From Saccharomycopsis crataegensis (Eukaryota > Ascomycota > Saccharomycetes > Ascoideales > Saccharomycopsidaceae), in assembly GCF_037102585.1 (NCBI RefSeq), contig NW_027043829.1:2790001-2854000 (forward strand): DNA of 64,000 nucleotides, in the 5' to 3' direction. The translations under genes and the position numbers were made by a program. The notes under the pieces are model-generated. The model was not told the DNA's origin. It did not search any database and saw only the letters and a program-made list of their open reading frames with translations. Every line of letters begins with the position of its first letter. Position 1 is the stretch's first letter. Below are positions 49,316 to 61,683 of this stretch, piece by piece.

Positions 49316-49331
49316 TGGTAGCACCACTAGG
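49316..49331 (+). other. Primer-binding site of Ty3-like element 2
   Basis: TGGTAGCACCACTAGG lies 2 nt after the LTR, identical to the site of element 1. Confidence 0.78.
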
Positions 49332-49337
49332 TTTAAA

Positions 49338-50156
49338 ATGAATAACGCGGAACGCGAAAAGTTGTTGTTGAACAACATGCCGGTCTACGACGGATCCGAC
49401 GACCTATCATTGATTCTCTCTTGGATGGATCACTTTAAGATTATTATGCCCAAACTATCCGGATCCCGAGAGGAAAAACTCCTTTTGATTTCGGTGAAAC
49501 TCCGGGGGGATGCGATGACCTGGTATGCGAAGTTTTTAGCCACGGCTGATGAAAAGTCAACCGATTCCGATCTCAGTGACATGCTCACCAGTTTCAGAGC
49601 CTACTTTTTACCTGCAAACTTCCAGCAGATGCTTCTCAATCAACTCGCAGAATTGTCCCAAACCACGTCCGTCAACGCCTACAATCGGAGCTTCGACCGT
49701 TTGGTTAATCAATTAGACAACCCAAACCCCGCCCATCTCTTGGCCACCTACATACAGGGGCTCAAGAGAGACATGAGAATTCATGTTGTCGCTAAGGAGC
49801 CCCGCGGTTTTATAGAGGCTCAACGTTATGCTGACATCCTCGATATGGCTTCTTTCGGCGCGCCCTTGGCAATGAAGGTTTTTGCTGGTACTCGGACCCA
49901 ACCATCATACCGATCAAGCATGAGGGAGACCCCTCCGAAGAGGACCCGTATCAACGCATTGCCTCAATCTCAAGGACCTAGGGGTCCAAGAGGCCCAAGA
50001 AGGGTTTTGCGCTGCTACTTATGTCAGGAGGAAGGACACATGGTCCATCAGTGCTCAAAACTTCGTGATGCTCAAGCCGCTATTAAATCCGCAGACTTAA
50101 GGGACGAAGAACCTTTCCAAGATATTGCCTTGGTTGAAGGGCCAAAAAACTGGTAA
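49338..50156 (+). CDS. Gag of Ty3-like element 2
   Basis: The frame of 272 codons is almost identical to gag of element 1, with the CCHC knuckle CYLCQEEGHMVHQC. It ends at the conserved putative frameshift site. Confidence 0.9.
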   Translation: MNNAEREKLLLNNMPVYDGSDDLSLILSWMDHFKIIMPKLSGSREEKLLLISVKLRGDAMTWYAKFLATADEKSTDSDLSDMLTSFRAYFLPANFQQMLLNQLAELSQTTSVNAYNRSFDRLVNQLDNPNPAHLLATYIQGLKRDMRIHVVAKEPRGFIEAQRYADILDMASFGAPLAMKVFAGTRTQPSYRSSMRETPPKRTRINALPQSQGPRGPRGPRRVLRCYLCQEEGHMVHQCSKLRDAQAAIKSADLRDEEPFQDIALVEGPKNW

Positions 50157-50188
50157 GCCGACACAACCCAGAGCCCGTTGTGTTGGCT
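50144..50188 (+). promoter_or_regulatory. Putative -1 frameshift signal of Ty3-like element 2
   Basis: The heptamer A AAA AAC is at 50144-50150, the spacer TGGTA at 50151-50155, and the stem arms AGCCGACACAAC and GTTGTGTTGGCT at 50156-50167 and 50177-50188. It is identical in layout to element 1. Confidence 0.8.
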
Positions 50189-52680
50189 AGTATTACCACT
50201 ACTGCTGACCCTCTCAACCTACCCCTCATTACTATGAATGTTAAGGTAGGTTCAATCAATGTAACCGCCCTATTAGACTGTGGCGCAACTGCTAATTACA
50301 TTAAAAAGAGCACCATGGAAAAGTTAGGACTACAAGAAATTCCGTTAAAGAGAAGTCGTCGGGTGTTTGACGCCTTTGGGAAGCCACATGAACGGTTGGC
50401 TTATTGGTCCAATGTTGACATGTGTATATCACGCAATACATGTCAGATCGATTACAACTTCAGAGGGTTCGTCACCCAGAACGTAGATCAGGAAGTCATT
50501 TTAGGACTCCCTTTTTTCATACAATTTTATCAGGAATTGTTACCATTATTTCAAGAAATTAAAGAGAACAAAAATCAAACCAATAACCTGCTTACTCTAA
50601 ATCTCCTATCAGCTGAGGAGACTAACCGGCTCTTAAAGAGTAAGTCAACTGAATGTTATTTGGCTTTGGTCAAAATGGTCGCGGATGACCACGTGACTAC
50701 CGAACAAGAAAAAGTTCGAACTACAAAAGAAGAAGAAATTTTTAAACAATATGCAGATGTTTTCCAATTGAAGTTACCAGAAGGAGGATCTAACTTCACC
50801 AGAGTCAAACACGAGATACATGTATTGAGCGACTCCAAGGCACCATTCAAAGCTCCATACCGACTCTCACCTCAAGATCGAGCCGAGCTCAAGACGCAGA
50901 TTAATGAACTACTCCGGCAAAAGTTAATATTTCCGGTTGCGTCTCCTTATGGCGCCCCAGTGCTTTTTGTTAAGAAGAAGGACGGAACGAAACGGCTCTG
51001 TGTGGATTACCGAGGCTTAAATGAGATAACTATCAAGTCAAGATTTCCACTACCAAGAATAGATGACCTACTCGACCTCATCAAGAACGCCAAAATATTT
51101 TCCAAGCTTGATTTGGTTTCCGGTTATCATCAAATCGCCATCAGCCCAGCTGATCGGCACAAAACCGCCATGGTCACGCCGTTTGGCCAATACGGTTGGA
51201 ATTGCATGCCGTTTGGCCTCACGAATGCTCCTGCCACGTTCCAACTGGCTATGAATGAATTACTTTTACCGCTTGAAGAATTTTGCGTCGTCTACCTAGA
51301 CGACGTATTGATTTTCAGCACAAGTGAGGCCGAGCATCGTAAGCATATCGATGCTGTGATATCTACCCTCCAAAAAGCTGGTTTAATTATTAGCAAACGC
51401 AAATCAGAATTCTTTTTGGCTAAAGTCTCGTTCCTTGGTTACCAGATCGATGCCGCCGGTGTTCATGTGGAGCCTGGGAAAATTGAAGCTATCCAACGAT
51501 TTACGGTATCCACCCCGGAAGAAGCTCATTCTTTTATAGGATTAGCCAGTTATTACCGCCGTTTTATTGAGCACTTTGCCGAATTAGCCCGCCCTGTCCA
51601 TCAATATGTCAACGGGAAGATAGAATACAGTGACGAGGTAAAGAACGCGGTTGGCGAGTTAAAGCGGAAATTGATTTCTGCTCCGGTCCTTATGAATTTC
51701 GACAGTACCAAGCCACTCCGAGTCACAACCGACGCCTCTGGTTTTACTCTAGGCGCCGTGTTGGAACATGTGGCCCCGAATGGGAAAACAGAGGGCGTGG
51801 TGGCCTACTTTTCGAAGGGCCTTATCGGGGCCCAACTTAGGTACCCAGTCAGGGAGAAGGAACTTCTAGCCATCATTGAGTCATTGAAGAAGTGGCGTCA
51901 CTACCTCGTCGCTCCATTTGAAGTGGTAACTGACCATCATTCCCTCACCTACCTCAATTCCGCCAAGAATGAAGGCAATCAAAGATTGCTCAGATGGCAA
52001 GATTTCATTGCGGACTTTAACTTTACGGTGAAATACCGTCCCGGAGTTACCAATAAAGCTGCTGATGCTTTATCGCGAATGAAAATCAATGCCATGATTA
52101 TTGACTCGGTTGGTGAAGACGAATATAAGGCTGATGCTTATTTTTCCGAATTGTGGAAGGTCCTTGACGGGGAATTAGAGTGTCCGAAAGAACTAAAATC
52201 CATTATTCAACGGTATCAGTTTGCTGAGTTGGCAGGACGCCGACAAATCATTTACTAAATGACTCCGATGGACAAACCCCGGCTTTGTGTGCCTGGAGGG
52301 AAAACCAGATACCGGTTATTGCAAGGCGTCCACACGGCCGAGGCTGCGCTTCATATGGGTACGACCAAGATGCTATATCAGTTACAGGAGAGTGTGTTCT
52401 ACTGGCCTAAGATGCTTAAGACTATTGCCCTGTTTGTCAAGAAGTGTGATATTTGTACGAAGGTAAAACCCACGAATAGACGCCCGGAAGGAATGCTACA
52501 AACCCCAACGATTCCTGCCCAGAGATGGTCTAACCTTACTATGGATTTTATAACAGGTTTTACTCCGAGTCGCGGATTCGATTCAATATTCGTGGTGGTG
52601 GATAGACTTACCAAAAGAGCAGTGTTCGTGCCTCATAAGAAAACCGATGATGCCGAAGCGGTTGCTAATTTATTTATGGA
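50180..52680 (+). pseudogene. Pol of Ty3-like element 2 (broken, incomplete in window)
   Basis: Protease, RT (YLDDVLIFS), RNase H (TDASG) and the first part of integrase (HTAEAALHMG, CDIC, LTMDFITGF) are recognisable and nearly identical to element 1. The region appears broken about once and is then interrupted by a Ty5-like element at 52681, so it is a fossil copy. Confidence 0.88.
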
Positions 52681-53082
52681 TGTTGAAGTTTTGTAACCCT
52701 AGTTACAGTAGTCATTACCAATAACAAATACTATCAAACTATCCTTGTTATTATTCTTATTCTTCTTAACTAACTAACTATTTAAATAACAAAATATAAA
52801 CTTAAACTATGGGGAGAGGCCCCATATTTATAATAAGACCAATATATATGATTTGTAATCATACATCCATCTAGAACATTCTAGATGATTAATCATATGC
52901 ACAATGACTAATTATTAGGCTGAGTCATAATCACATGCAGATTATATATTGCTCAGCCATGGTAAATAAACCGTCTTATCCGAGACTCGAACCCAGGATC
53001 TATTCAACACATTGATACCCGTGTTAACCGTTGAGCCATCTGTACAAAACCCAATATATGACTTTGGATTGTCAACTCAACA
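52681..53082 (-). repeat. 3' LTR of Ty5-like element 4 (402 bp)
   Basis: It has the same type and variant as the LTRs of element 3, including the tRNA-like segment and the heat-shock-like palindrome. Confidence 0.93.
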
Positions 53083-53089
53083 CCCTCTC

Positions 53090-55397
53090 TCAATTCAAAG
53101 TCACCATACCACAAAGCTTTCTTAGCTCTATGAATTGAGGAGCAGCAAGACCTTTAGTGAACATGTCAGCAACCATGATTCCAGTATTAAGGTATTGCAA
53201 ATCAATTGTCCCAGATCCAATGTGATCCCTGATGAAATGAGTCCTGATATCAATATGTTTGGTACGGTGATGGAAAGCTGGATGTTTGGCCATTTCAATA
53301 CACCCCTGGTTATCATCATAAATCTTCACTGCACCAGTGTTAAGGCCAAACTGTTCAAAGACCTGTTTCAACCACAATGCATCTTTCACACCTTCGCTAA
53401 GAGACATATATTCTGCTTCAGCTGTAGAAAGAGCAACCGTTGCTTGTTTCTTGGACCTCCATGTTATTGCACCATTGGCATATTTGAACACAAACCCAGT
53501 AGTAGACTTTCTGTCTGACTTATCTCCAGCCCAGTCAGCATCACAATATCCAACTAGTTCACCATCTCCTTTATCTCCAGCCTCATATCTTATACCTAAT
53601 TCTTTTGTACCTTTCAAATATCTCAACACTCTTTTAGCTGCCTTGTAATGGACCTCCTTTGGCTCCTTGAGATATCTTGATAAAACACCGACGATATAAC
53701 TAATATCGCTCCTAACAGTATTGGCAGCAAACAACAATTTTCCAACTAAAGATCTATAGGCTGTAGCATCACATGGTTCAGCATTGGCATCCACCAACGT
53801 AAGTTCTTGGCCAGAAATTGTAGGCGTCTTATCGTGGTTGCAATTCTCCATTCCAAATTCCTTCAACATGGAACCAATGTAGTCCTTCAAACTCATGTTG
53901 ATACCACCGCCATCTTGAGAAATATTCATGCCTAAAAATTTCTTGACAACTCCCAAGTCTTTCATCTTGAAAACATTCATCAATTCAGATTTGACTTTTC
54001 CAATAGCAAAATCTGAGGTACCAGCTATCAATAAGTCGTCAACATAGAGAGCAACCATCACAAATGATTTTTCCGATTTCCTTGAGTACAAACAATACTC
54101 AGCACCGTTTCTAACAAAACCAAGAGACGACAATACACTGTGGATTCTCTCATTCCACACCAAGGGAGCTTGCTTCAATCCATATAAGCTTTTCTTCAAT
54201 CTCAAAACCATTGTTTCTTTTCCCTTAACCACATACCCTTCTGGCTGAGTCATGTATAATTCTTCTTGAAGGAAACCATTGAGGAACGCAGTTTTAACAT
54301 CCATCTGATGAACTGCCATTCCATTCTTGGCAGCGATACTCAACATCAACCTGATAGATTCATAACGCACCACAGGTGAGAATGTCTCATTGTAGTCAAT
54401 ACCCTTCACCTGTGTGAATCCTCGAGCAACAAGTCTTCCCTTGAAGACTCCGTTATCTTTCTTTGCAAAGACCCAACGACATGTAATTGGCTTTCTTCCT
54501 TTCGGCAACTCGACCAATTCATAAGTGGAATTCTCCTTGTGAGCCGCAATTTCTTCGTCACAAGCGCGCTTCCATTCTGCACTTTCGTTGCTCTTCATGG
54601 CTTCCTTATAATTTCCAGGAACATCACTTCCACCAGCCAAAGCAGCAGCTTCACCAGCCATAAAACAAGAGGCAACATAATTCACAGGTTTGTACTCTAA
54701 CAACTTGCCTTCGGCAACATCATTCAGTTCTGATTCCTCATCACAATCACTTGGCTGTTCAACATGTGGCTCAATTTCCGAAACCACCAAGTTGTCATTG
54801 CTACTACCATTAGGAACAAAAGAAGTAAGCTCTTTTGAGCTACTATCGTTTCTGTATTTCTTCCTTTGTGGTTTCTCAATAGCAATTTCCCTCTCTGAAT
54901 CTGAACTGAATGTATCAGATTCTTGTTCAACTTCTGCCAAGATCCCAAATGGATTTCTTTTAATCAAACCTGTACTTTTCTTGGGTCTAGAACCCGATGA
55001 TCTTTTCCTTTTTGTAGCAGTAACCAACTTGAACTCTTCTGAAACCATCCTTGATGGGATTAACTCTCCAGTGGCATCCTCATCATCGTCTATGATTCTC
55101 ATTTCCACGTCTTTGCTTGAGGAAACAGTGGACTCTCTTTCTGAATCATCCAAATCGGAAACCATTCGTTCATCATCAACAGAGATCTCACTTGCAACAT
55201 CCTCTAAGTCTGGATCACTTATAACAGGGCCTGGTGCAACGCCACCAGCAAAACCCATACCACCAGAGCTGCTTACCTTAGCAATCTCGCTATCCACATC
55301 AGTGACTCGCTTCACATCCTGATAGTAATATCTTGACTCATCAAATCTGACCTGAGTCGCCACAATAATCTTGTTGGCAGCAGGATCAAAAATTCTG
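53090..55397 (-). CDS. Pol C-terminal part of Ty5-like element 4
   Basis: It encodes the end of integrase, the acidic linker, RT (MDVKTAFLNG, YVDDLL) and RNase H (CDADWAGD, STAEAEY). The linker and the start of RT match element 1, whereas RT from about MAVHQMDV onward matches element 3, so the copy is a mosaic. It is cut off on the 5' side by LINE A. Confidence 0.88.
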
Positions 55398-55645
55398 TTT
55401 TTTTTTTTTTTTAAAGACAAAATTCAATATATTAATTAATTATATAACTATATATCTCATAAACTACCTAATGTAGTTTGAAAATTAAAGTGTTAAGGGA
55501 AAACCATTAATGGTGAAAAACCCTATTATTGAGAAAAAATGTTTTTATGCGTTTTTAAGGTTTTTAATTGTTGTTTTTTTTTTGATTTTATTTTTTTTTT
55601 TGATTTTATTTTCTTGTTTTTCCCCACCTATTTTTTCTTCTCCGC

Positions 55646-58600
55646 TTAAAAGATATTGCTTTCAAGCAAGAAGATCATTGAATCAACGGCCATATGACAA
55701 TTGAAATGCCTTTTGGATTTCAATCTTGATAATTTTCGTTGGAAACCTAGATATCTATCGATCGTTCTGGTTTCGTTCATGTTGGTGGCAGGGGTAATGA
55801 TTGTTTGCCAGGTTAATGGGATATTCAAGTCAATTTTTTTCCAAAGTTTCTGGGCCAATGGACATTCAATAAGATGGTGCTTCATGATTTCAAATTGGAT
55901 TTCCTTTGGGGCATATTGGGGTTCATCATATCTGGTTAATTTTTTGCTGCAATAGTCACAATGATTATTTACGTAATTGTGATTTTCAATGCCCAAATGA
56001 AAGATGTGAATATTTTGATATTTCCCCGGGAAATGTTGGTTGAATTTTTTGAGGTTATGCCAAAAGTTATCAACTTGTTTCTGATTCACCCCAGTAATGT
56101 CCATGAGTGTTTTTGACATCTTGTTCACATCTTGTTTTTCCCGTTGTTTTTTACTTCCTTTAGTATGGTCAAAATCCTTAATTCTAATTGGAATGTGTTG
56201 TTGATATTTTTCAGGAATCCCTTTTTCAATTGAATTTTTCAAATCTTCAATTCCAATCTTCATTGGCTTCAACCTGATTGTACGTTTCTTTATACCAAGA
56301 ACTTTTCTGAAATCCCAGTACGCTGTCCTTTCAGCATCTGAGAATGTGCTGCTATTCATAACTTCCAAGGAAATTGAATCATTGGTATTCTCAATGTCAT
56401 CCGCTAGTTCAAGTAATACCACCCACCAATAATGAGTTTTGATATAATCATCCTTTGGTGATTTTGTTGGTGATGTTTTTTGAATGATGTTGTTGATACT
56501 TGATTGAATTTTGAAACGTAATATCTGGTTATATTTAGTGTGACTATCCAAAAACAAATCCTGGAAAATTTTAGCTCTTCGGTGTTGGAGTTGAGACTTT
56601 AAATCAATCATTGAGAAACCGCCTTTGTTGTTGTGTGTCTTGAGTGTGTCCAAAGAAATAGGTGTATCTTGCTTGACCAATAATTTAATCGATGTGTCAA
56701 TTTGATTCAACTGATTGGGTAACAAAGGTTGGTGTAGTTCTTTGTAATAGAACTTGGATGCAATATATGTGTTGAATGCTTCTATTTTTGATTGAATCAG
56801 CAAGCTGGTCATGTTTGATAACTTGTACTTGATATGGAGGTCACGCTGCAATGTTTCCGGCCAAAATGTCACTGATGGTCCAATAGTTATCCCCAAATAT
56901 GTCAATTGAAAGTTTTCATCAGCAATCTCAAATGGGAATGGTGTCAAAAATGGATAATTATCAGTTGGTATGATTAGTTGGGATTTCTTTTCATTGAGTT
57001 TGCTGCCACTGAATTTTTCAAATAGTCTAATACATTTCATTGTTTTGGAATAATCTCTTTTATCTTTGAGGAAAACTGTGATATCATCAGCAAAAGCAAG
57101 ATAATGTTGACTGCTATATGCTTCAGGTATCAAATCTCCTTGGTAACTATGGCCTCTGGTATTCTGTTTGATAGATCGTAGTAAAGGTTCTACTGCTAAT
57201 GCAAATAATGAAGGGGAAAACGGATTACCTTGGAGGGTACCATTTTTTAAATTGAATAATGGGCCGGTCATGTTGTTGATGTATAAGGATCCCGTTGTCT
57301 GCTTGAGGATGTTGATGATTAACTTGGCTAATTTTTTTCCAAAATTTAAATGGGACAATAGTTGTTCCATATATTCGTGAGATATCCTATCGAACGCTTT
57401 CTCCAAATCCACAATTAGTATCAGCTTTTGTGGATTTGGTATTATATGCGTTTTATCTTTTGGATGAATTAGACTATCTAACATTTCTCTGAAAATGGTG
57501 ATGTTGGAGAACGATGACCGGCCTGGAATAAAACCAGCTTGATCTTCCCCTATGATATCGGGCAAGTGCTTCAACAACCTATTATTAATTATTGTGGATA
57601 ATAATCGAAGATTAGTGTTGATAAGGGCTATCGGCCTATAGTTTCCAATGTTTTCTTTTGACTTTCCAGGCTTTGGTATGATGTTAAAGAGTATAGTTCG
57701 GTAGTGGAATGGTAAATTTCCTTCAGTTAGAATGTGGTTAAATTCTTGAAGAAGGATGTGTTTGATTTGGGGAAATAATTCCTTATAAAATTTGTATGGG
57801 ATTCCATCTATGCCCGGTGTGGACTTCAAATTTGCCGAATCAATTGCCAGTTTGAGTTCTTCCATTGTTATGGAGGAATCCATTTTTCTCTTCTCTTCAG
57901 GAGATATTCCTTGGGTTGGAATCACGTCCTGAAGATATTTATGTATTTTTTTTGTGTCCTTTGTTCCTCTGGTTCCATCAAACAAGTCCATATAATATTC
58001 AGTTGCTATTTTCATTATCTCTTCATGAGATTGAACTAGTGTCCCTTGTACATCTTTTAGCTGTTTTATTGGGCGTTGTTCTTGATATTGGTGGAAAACT
58101 TGGTTAATATGTTGATAATATTCCGTCATTTTATCAAGTTCAGGCACTTTCACTTTTTTCAACATGTGTTTGAGTTTTTCTGCTTTGCATTTAATATCAA
58201 TTATTAATTCATCGGTTCCTTGGATATCTTCATTTATAGATTGGTGCCTGAGAACATTAATGATTCTGTCGGTCAATCTATATCTCTTCATATTATAGTA
58301 AGCCTTGGATGAAGTTAAAGTCAACTCCACTGTAACTGAATCATGTGTGGATCTTTTCCCAAAATGATTTGTTTGTGTCATATTCCATTTGTTTTCTTTG
58401 TTTTTAAGAAGCTCCCAGTGATATAGAACCTATCCAATCTCCGGCTTTTCCCTAATTCTGATGCTTTATTAGTGAATGTTTTCTTGATGTTATGTTTGAT
58501 TGAATTGAATGAGTCCTTCAAGTTCAACAAAGTAATGAGATTAGTTAAGGATTCAGCAACTGAGTCTTCACGGCTTCTATAATTTAGGGAGTCCGAACGA

Positions 58601-59061
58601 TCAATAAAATTATTAAAATCACCAGCTAACATGATGTTGATTGTCTTTCCTGGGAATCTAGTTTGAAGATTCTGATGTTGGGCAAGTAAACTGAGTTTGA
58701 GCTGATCATGGATCTGATTTTGCTTTTGGTATTGATTTGGATTATACAAGTTTATAATCCAGAGTGCTTGGTTATTTTCTAATTCAATTAAGACATCCGT
58801 GATGTGTTTTTGGAGTTCATGTTGGACAGTAATACCTGCTAATTTGGATCCTAACACTGGAATAGAATCATCAACAATTATTGCTGTTCTGGAACAGGTT
58901 GAATTATAGTATATGACTTTGTTATCGAACTGAAACGAAAAGTCTTCTGATAGATTTAGTTCTTGGAGCAAAGACACATTGGATTTTTGGGTGAAACTTA
59001 TTACCAACTGGTCGCTGATACGACTCCGTTGTATATTTTGAGTATTGATTTTAATAATCAT
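55646..59061 (-). pseudogene. LINE A ORF2 with one frameshift
   Basis: It has the same endonuclease, RT (FADD) and zinc region as 18190-21606. One base is missing from a homopolymer run near 58400 (five instead of six), which shifts the frame at the end of the endonuclease (FLKTKKTNGI in place of FLKNKENKWN). The RT part starts again in the other frame. This copy therefore lacks a joined endonuclease-RT protein. Confidence 0.9.
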
Positions 59062-59066
59062 TATGT

Positions 59067-61660
59067 TTATTCATTGGAATTTTGATTTGTCTGTTTGTTT
59101 CTGGTTGCATCAGCTTCCAGAGTTGACAAATCATCATTGGTTGGTGTTAATTCTGTTTTCTCATGTACTGGAATTTCATCACCCAGTAGCATTTCATCCT
59201 CCTCATATTCTTCTGAATCCTCATATTCGTCTTTTGCATCATAGATGTATTCTCCATCATTTTCATACTCCTCATCATATTCTTCGTCATTATCATTATC
59301 AGGTTCTGCACTTGATTCAGACAGGGTTGGCTCTTTAGAGCCAGTTTGTGCCAGTTTTGATGTCACTGATGGGAGTGGGTCTTTAATGACTAACTTAATA
59401 GATTTTGGTACAAATGGTTTTGGTGCTGAAGGCTTGGTGGTGTTAATTTTGGTCAAAATTGGGGTAGAGATTGGGGTAGATTTTGGGGTAGATTTTGGGG
59501 TAGAAGCTGGGGTAGAAGTTGGGTTGGACAAGGTTTGATTAGATTTTGGGATAGTTGGATGGGATCTAAACACATTCAACTTAATTCCTGGTTTGGCCGA
59601 GTCTTGTTTGGTTTCAGCTGGTTTCTCCCTTTGAAGGATTTTCTTTGGTTTGACGGATGCCTTCTTTTTGGAGGCCTTTCTAACTTGATTAACCGGAGGA
59701 GGGGTGATTTGATGCTTTCTGTTGATAGCTGGTGTGGTAGTTTGGATATTTTCATAATCGTCATCTCTTTCTTTGGATATTAATCCCAATTGGTGGAATG
59801 GATTCTTCCATAAATTGCTCAGTTCATTTTGTGGTGGTTTTGATTGTCTGGATCTAGATGAACCATGAACCATGGTGAACTCGGTAGAAGGAACTTCAAT
59901 CACTGGTGGTTGATTTTGCTTCTGTTTGGGGTTCTCATGACGATCATCTGTAACATTTTTCTTTGGCCGCTTAAAGTAACAGTCTTTAGCTACATGGCTA
60001 GGCTTTTTGCAAATCGCGCAAGATGCTTGCTTGCAATTGTATCTGGTGTGTTCTCTTGAACCACAATTGATACAGTGTAAGCATTTAGTAATGACTTTAG
60101 AAACAATGTTGTCTTGGTGAATAACCGGGATTTGTTTTCCTGGTTCCATTTCCAAGTAACCATAAATGTAACGATTTTTAAGCTCCTGGTTAGGTCTTTT
60201 AGTCATGTCACTTTTAATCACTGAGAATGATGTTGGTTCAATTTGGGCTAGGTCAAGCGCTTGCTTGATGGTAGCATCGACAAAATAGTCAGGGGTTGTT
60301 TCCAAGGCTGTTATCTCAATCAATTGGATTTCTTTATCATTCTTATTGATATTGATGCGTGGCTTGTAAGTGGATTGTTCAATGTCAACACTTAAATGGC
60401 TAGTGACAAAATCAATAAATGCATTACGTAACTTTTCATTCTTAGTTTGTAATTGACCTTTCAATATTGGGATAAGTGAGGATTTGAGACAAATAGTTTC
60501 ATTTGAAATAAACAAGTAGTTTTGAGCTTCAATTAAAGCTTTCTTGATGAAGTTGATATCATCATTATCATTCAAATCAGTTTCAATGTTGGTTAATTTA
60601 ACATCGATTAATTTTTGGAAGGCATCCTTTATTGTACTCAAATGATCATCAAGCTCATACTTCCGGTAGACCTCAGGTGGGATAATAAATGACATCATGA
60701 TTTTTTGTTTATCTTGATGGCTCATAATAAATTTAATGTAATCCTCCTCTGCAATATTAGATTGTTTCAATCTTGAGAATTCATTAATTAAATGGGAATT
60801 TGTATAAAATTTGAAAAACTTTTCAATGGTGTAGATTTTGACAAATTCTTGATATTTCTCTTCAACATTTTCCACTTTTTGTGTGTCAAATCCGAAAAGT
60901 GATCCCCTCATGCCCTTTTCCTTAATGGCATATTCAAGGACATCTTGGTGTTCGAACTTGATTGATTTGAGATATTTAGCCCATTTAAAAACTCTTTCGA
61001 ATTTGGCTAAAACATTTTGAAAAGTGGAGGTGGTATTCATAATCAGGGTCCCCTGTTGGGATGCGCCTTTAGAGCCCGAGGCGATTTGGGCGTAGGATCT
61101 GCTGAAAGCAGCAACTGGGGCTGGGTTAGTTTTTTTTGGGGTTTTTTGGTTTTCAGAGTTTTTTTGGGTTTTGTTGTTTTCAATTTTTTTTGGTTTTCAG
61201 AGTTTTCAGTAACAAAATCAATAGAAACAGAAGGTTGTGAATCTCCTTGAGATTCAATGGTGGCTTGATTTGACATATGCATGTCGACGCTAGTGTCACC
61301 TGCACTATCAAGATTGCGATCGCAATCAACTGGAGAAACATTAATTTCCGGGGCTGGGCGGTGGGCAATATCAACATCAGAATCAGCATTAGAGGCCTCA
61401 TTTATGGTATTAGATGGGGTTGCAAAGGTTTCAGCAGTACTTAAAAAAGTATTGTCATCTTCCTCAGTGATTTCTTCGTCTGAATGTGGTTTATTTCCGT
61501 GTTTGTTTACATTGTTTTGATCGGTTGCGTTGGGATTTGCATGATCTAAGTCAACGTTAATATCAGAAGAAACCAGGGTTTCTTGAGAAGGAGGATCATT
61601 TGTTGGATCAGTGGAGTAGTTAGAAGGCTTTGGAATTCTTTTGGTATTATTAATACTCAT
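59067..61660 (-). CDS. LINE A ORF1 (copy 3), two frames
   Basis: It is nearly identical to 21612-24217, including the frame change at the run of eight A (61130-61137 as T). The first frame has 205 codons and the second carries both CCHC knuckles, fewer STPK repeats than copy 2 and the acidic C-terminus. Its stop lies 5 bp before the ORF2 ATG, as in copy 2. Confidence 0.85.
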
Positions 61661-61683
61661 TATAATGGAACTTTTTTATATAT

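Larger units (their letters stand above)
37104..52680 (+). mobile_element. Ty3-like element 2, split by nested LINEs and a Ty5-like element
   Basis: The element starts at 37104 beside tRNA-Gly, with expected duplication GTTTA at 37099-37103. Its LTR is split between 37104-37150 and 49031-49313 by LINE A and LINE B. Gag and pol follow to 52680, where a Ty5-like element interrupts; the rest must lie beyond the window. It is close to element 1. Besides the insertions, pol looks broken about once. Confidence 0.92.
52681..55397 (-). mobile_element. Ty5-like element 4, 3' part, cut by LINE A
   Basis: This minus-strand element begins with its 3' LTR (52681-53082) inside Ty3-like pol. The 5-bp flank is ATGGA; its partner should lie beyond the window. 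Sequence continues to 55397, where a LINE A tail interrupts it. The 5' half and 5' LTR are not in the window. The visible part looks open. Confidence 0.9.
55398..61662 (-). mobile_element. LINE A copy 3, near full length
   Basis: The poly(T) tail is at 55398 inside Ty5-like element 4, followed by the 3' UTR, ORF2 and ORF1. It is nearly identical to copy 2. The Ty5-like sequence does not resume on the far side; about 20 bp of unknown sequence and then a LINE B tail follow. The 5' boundary again falls at the ORF1 start codon. Confidence 0.92.
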
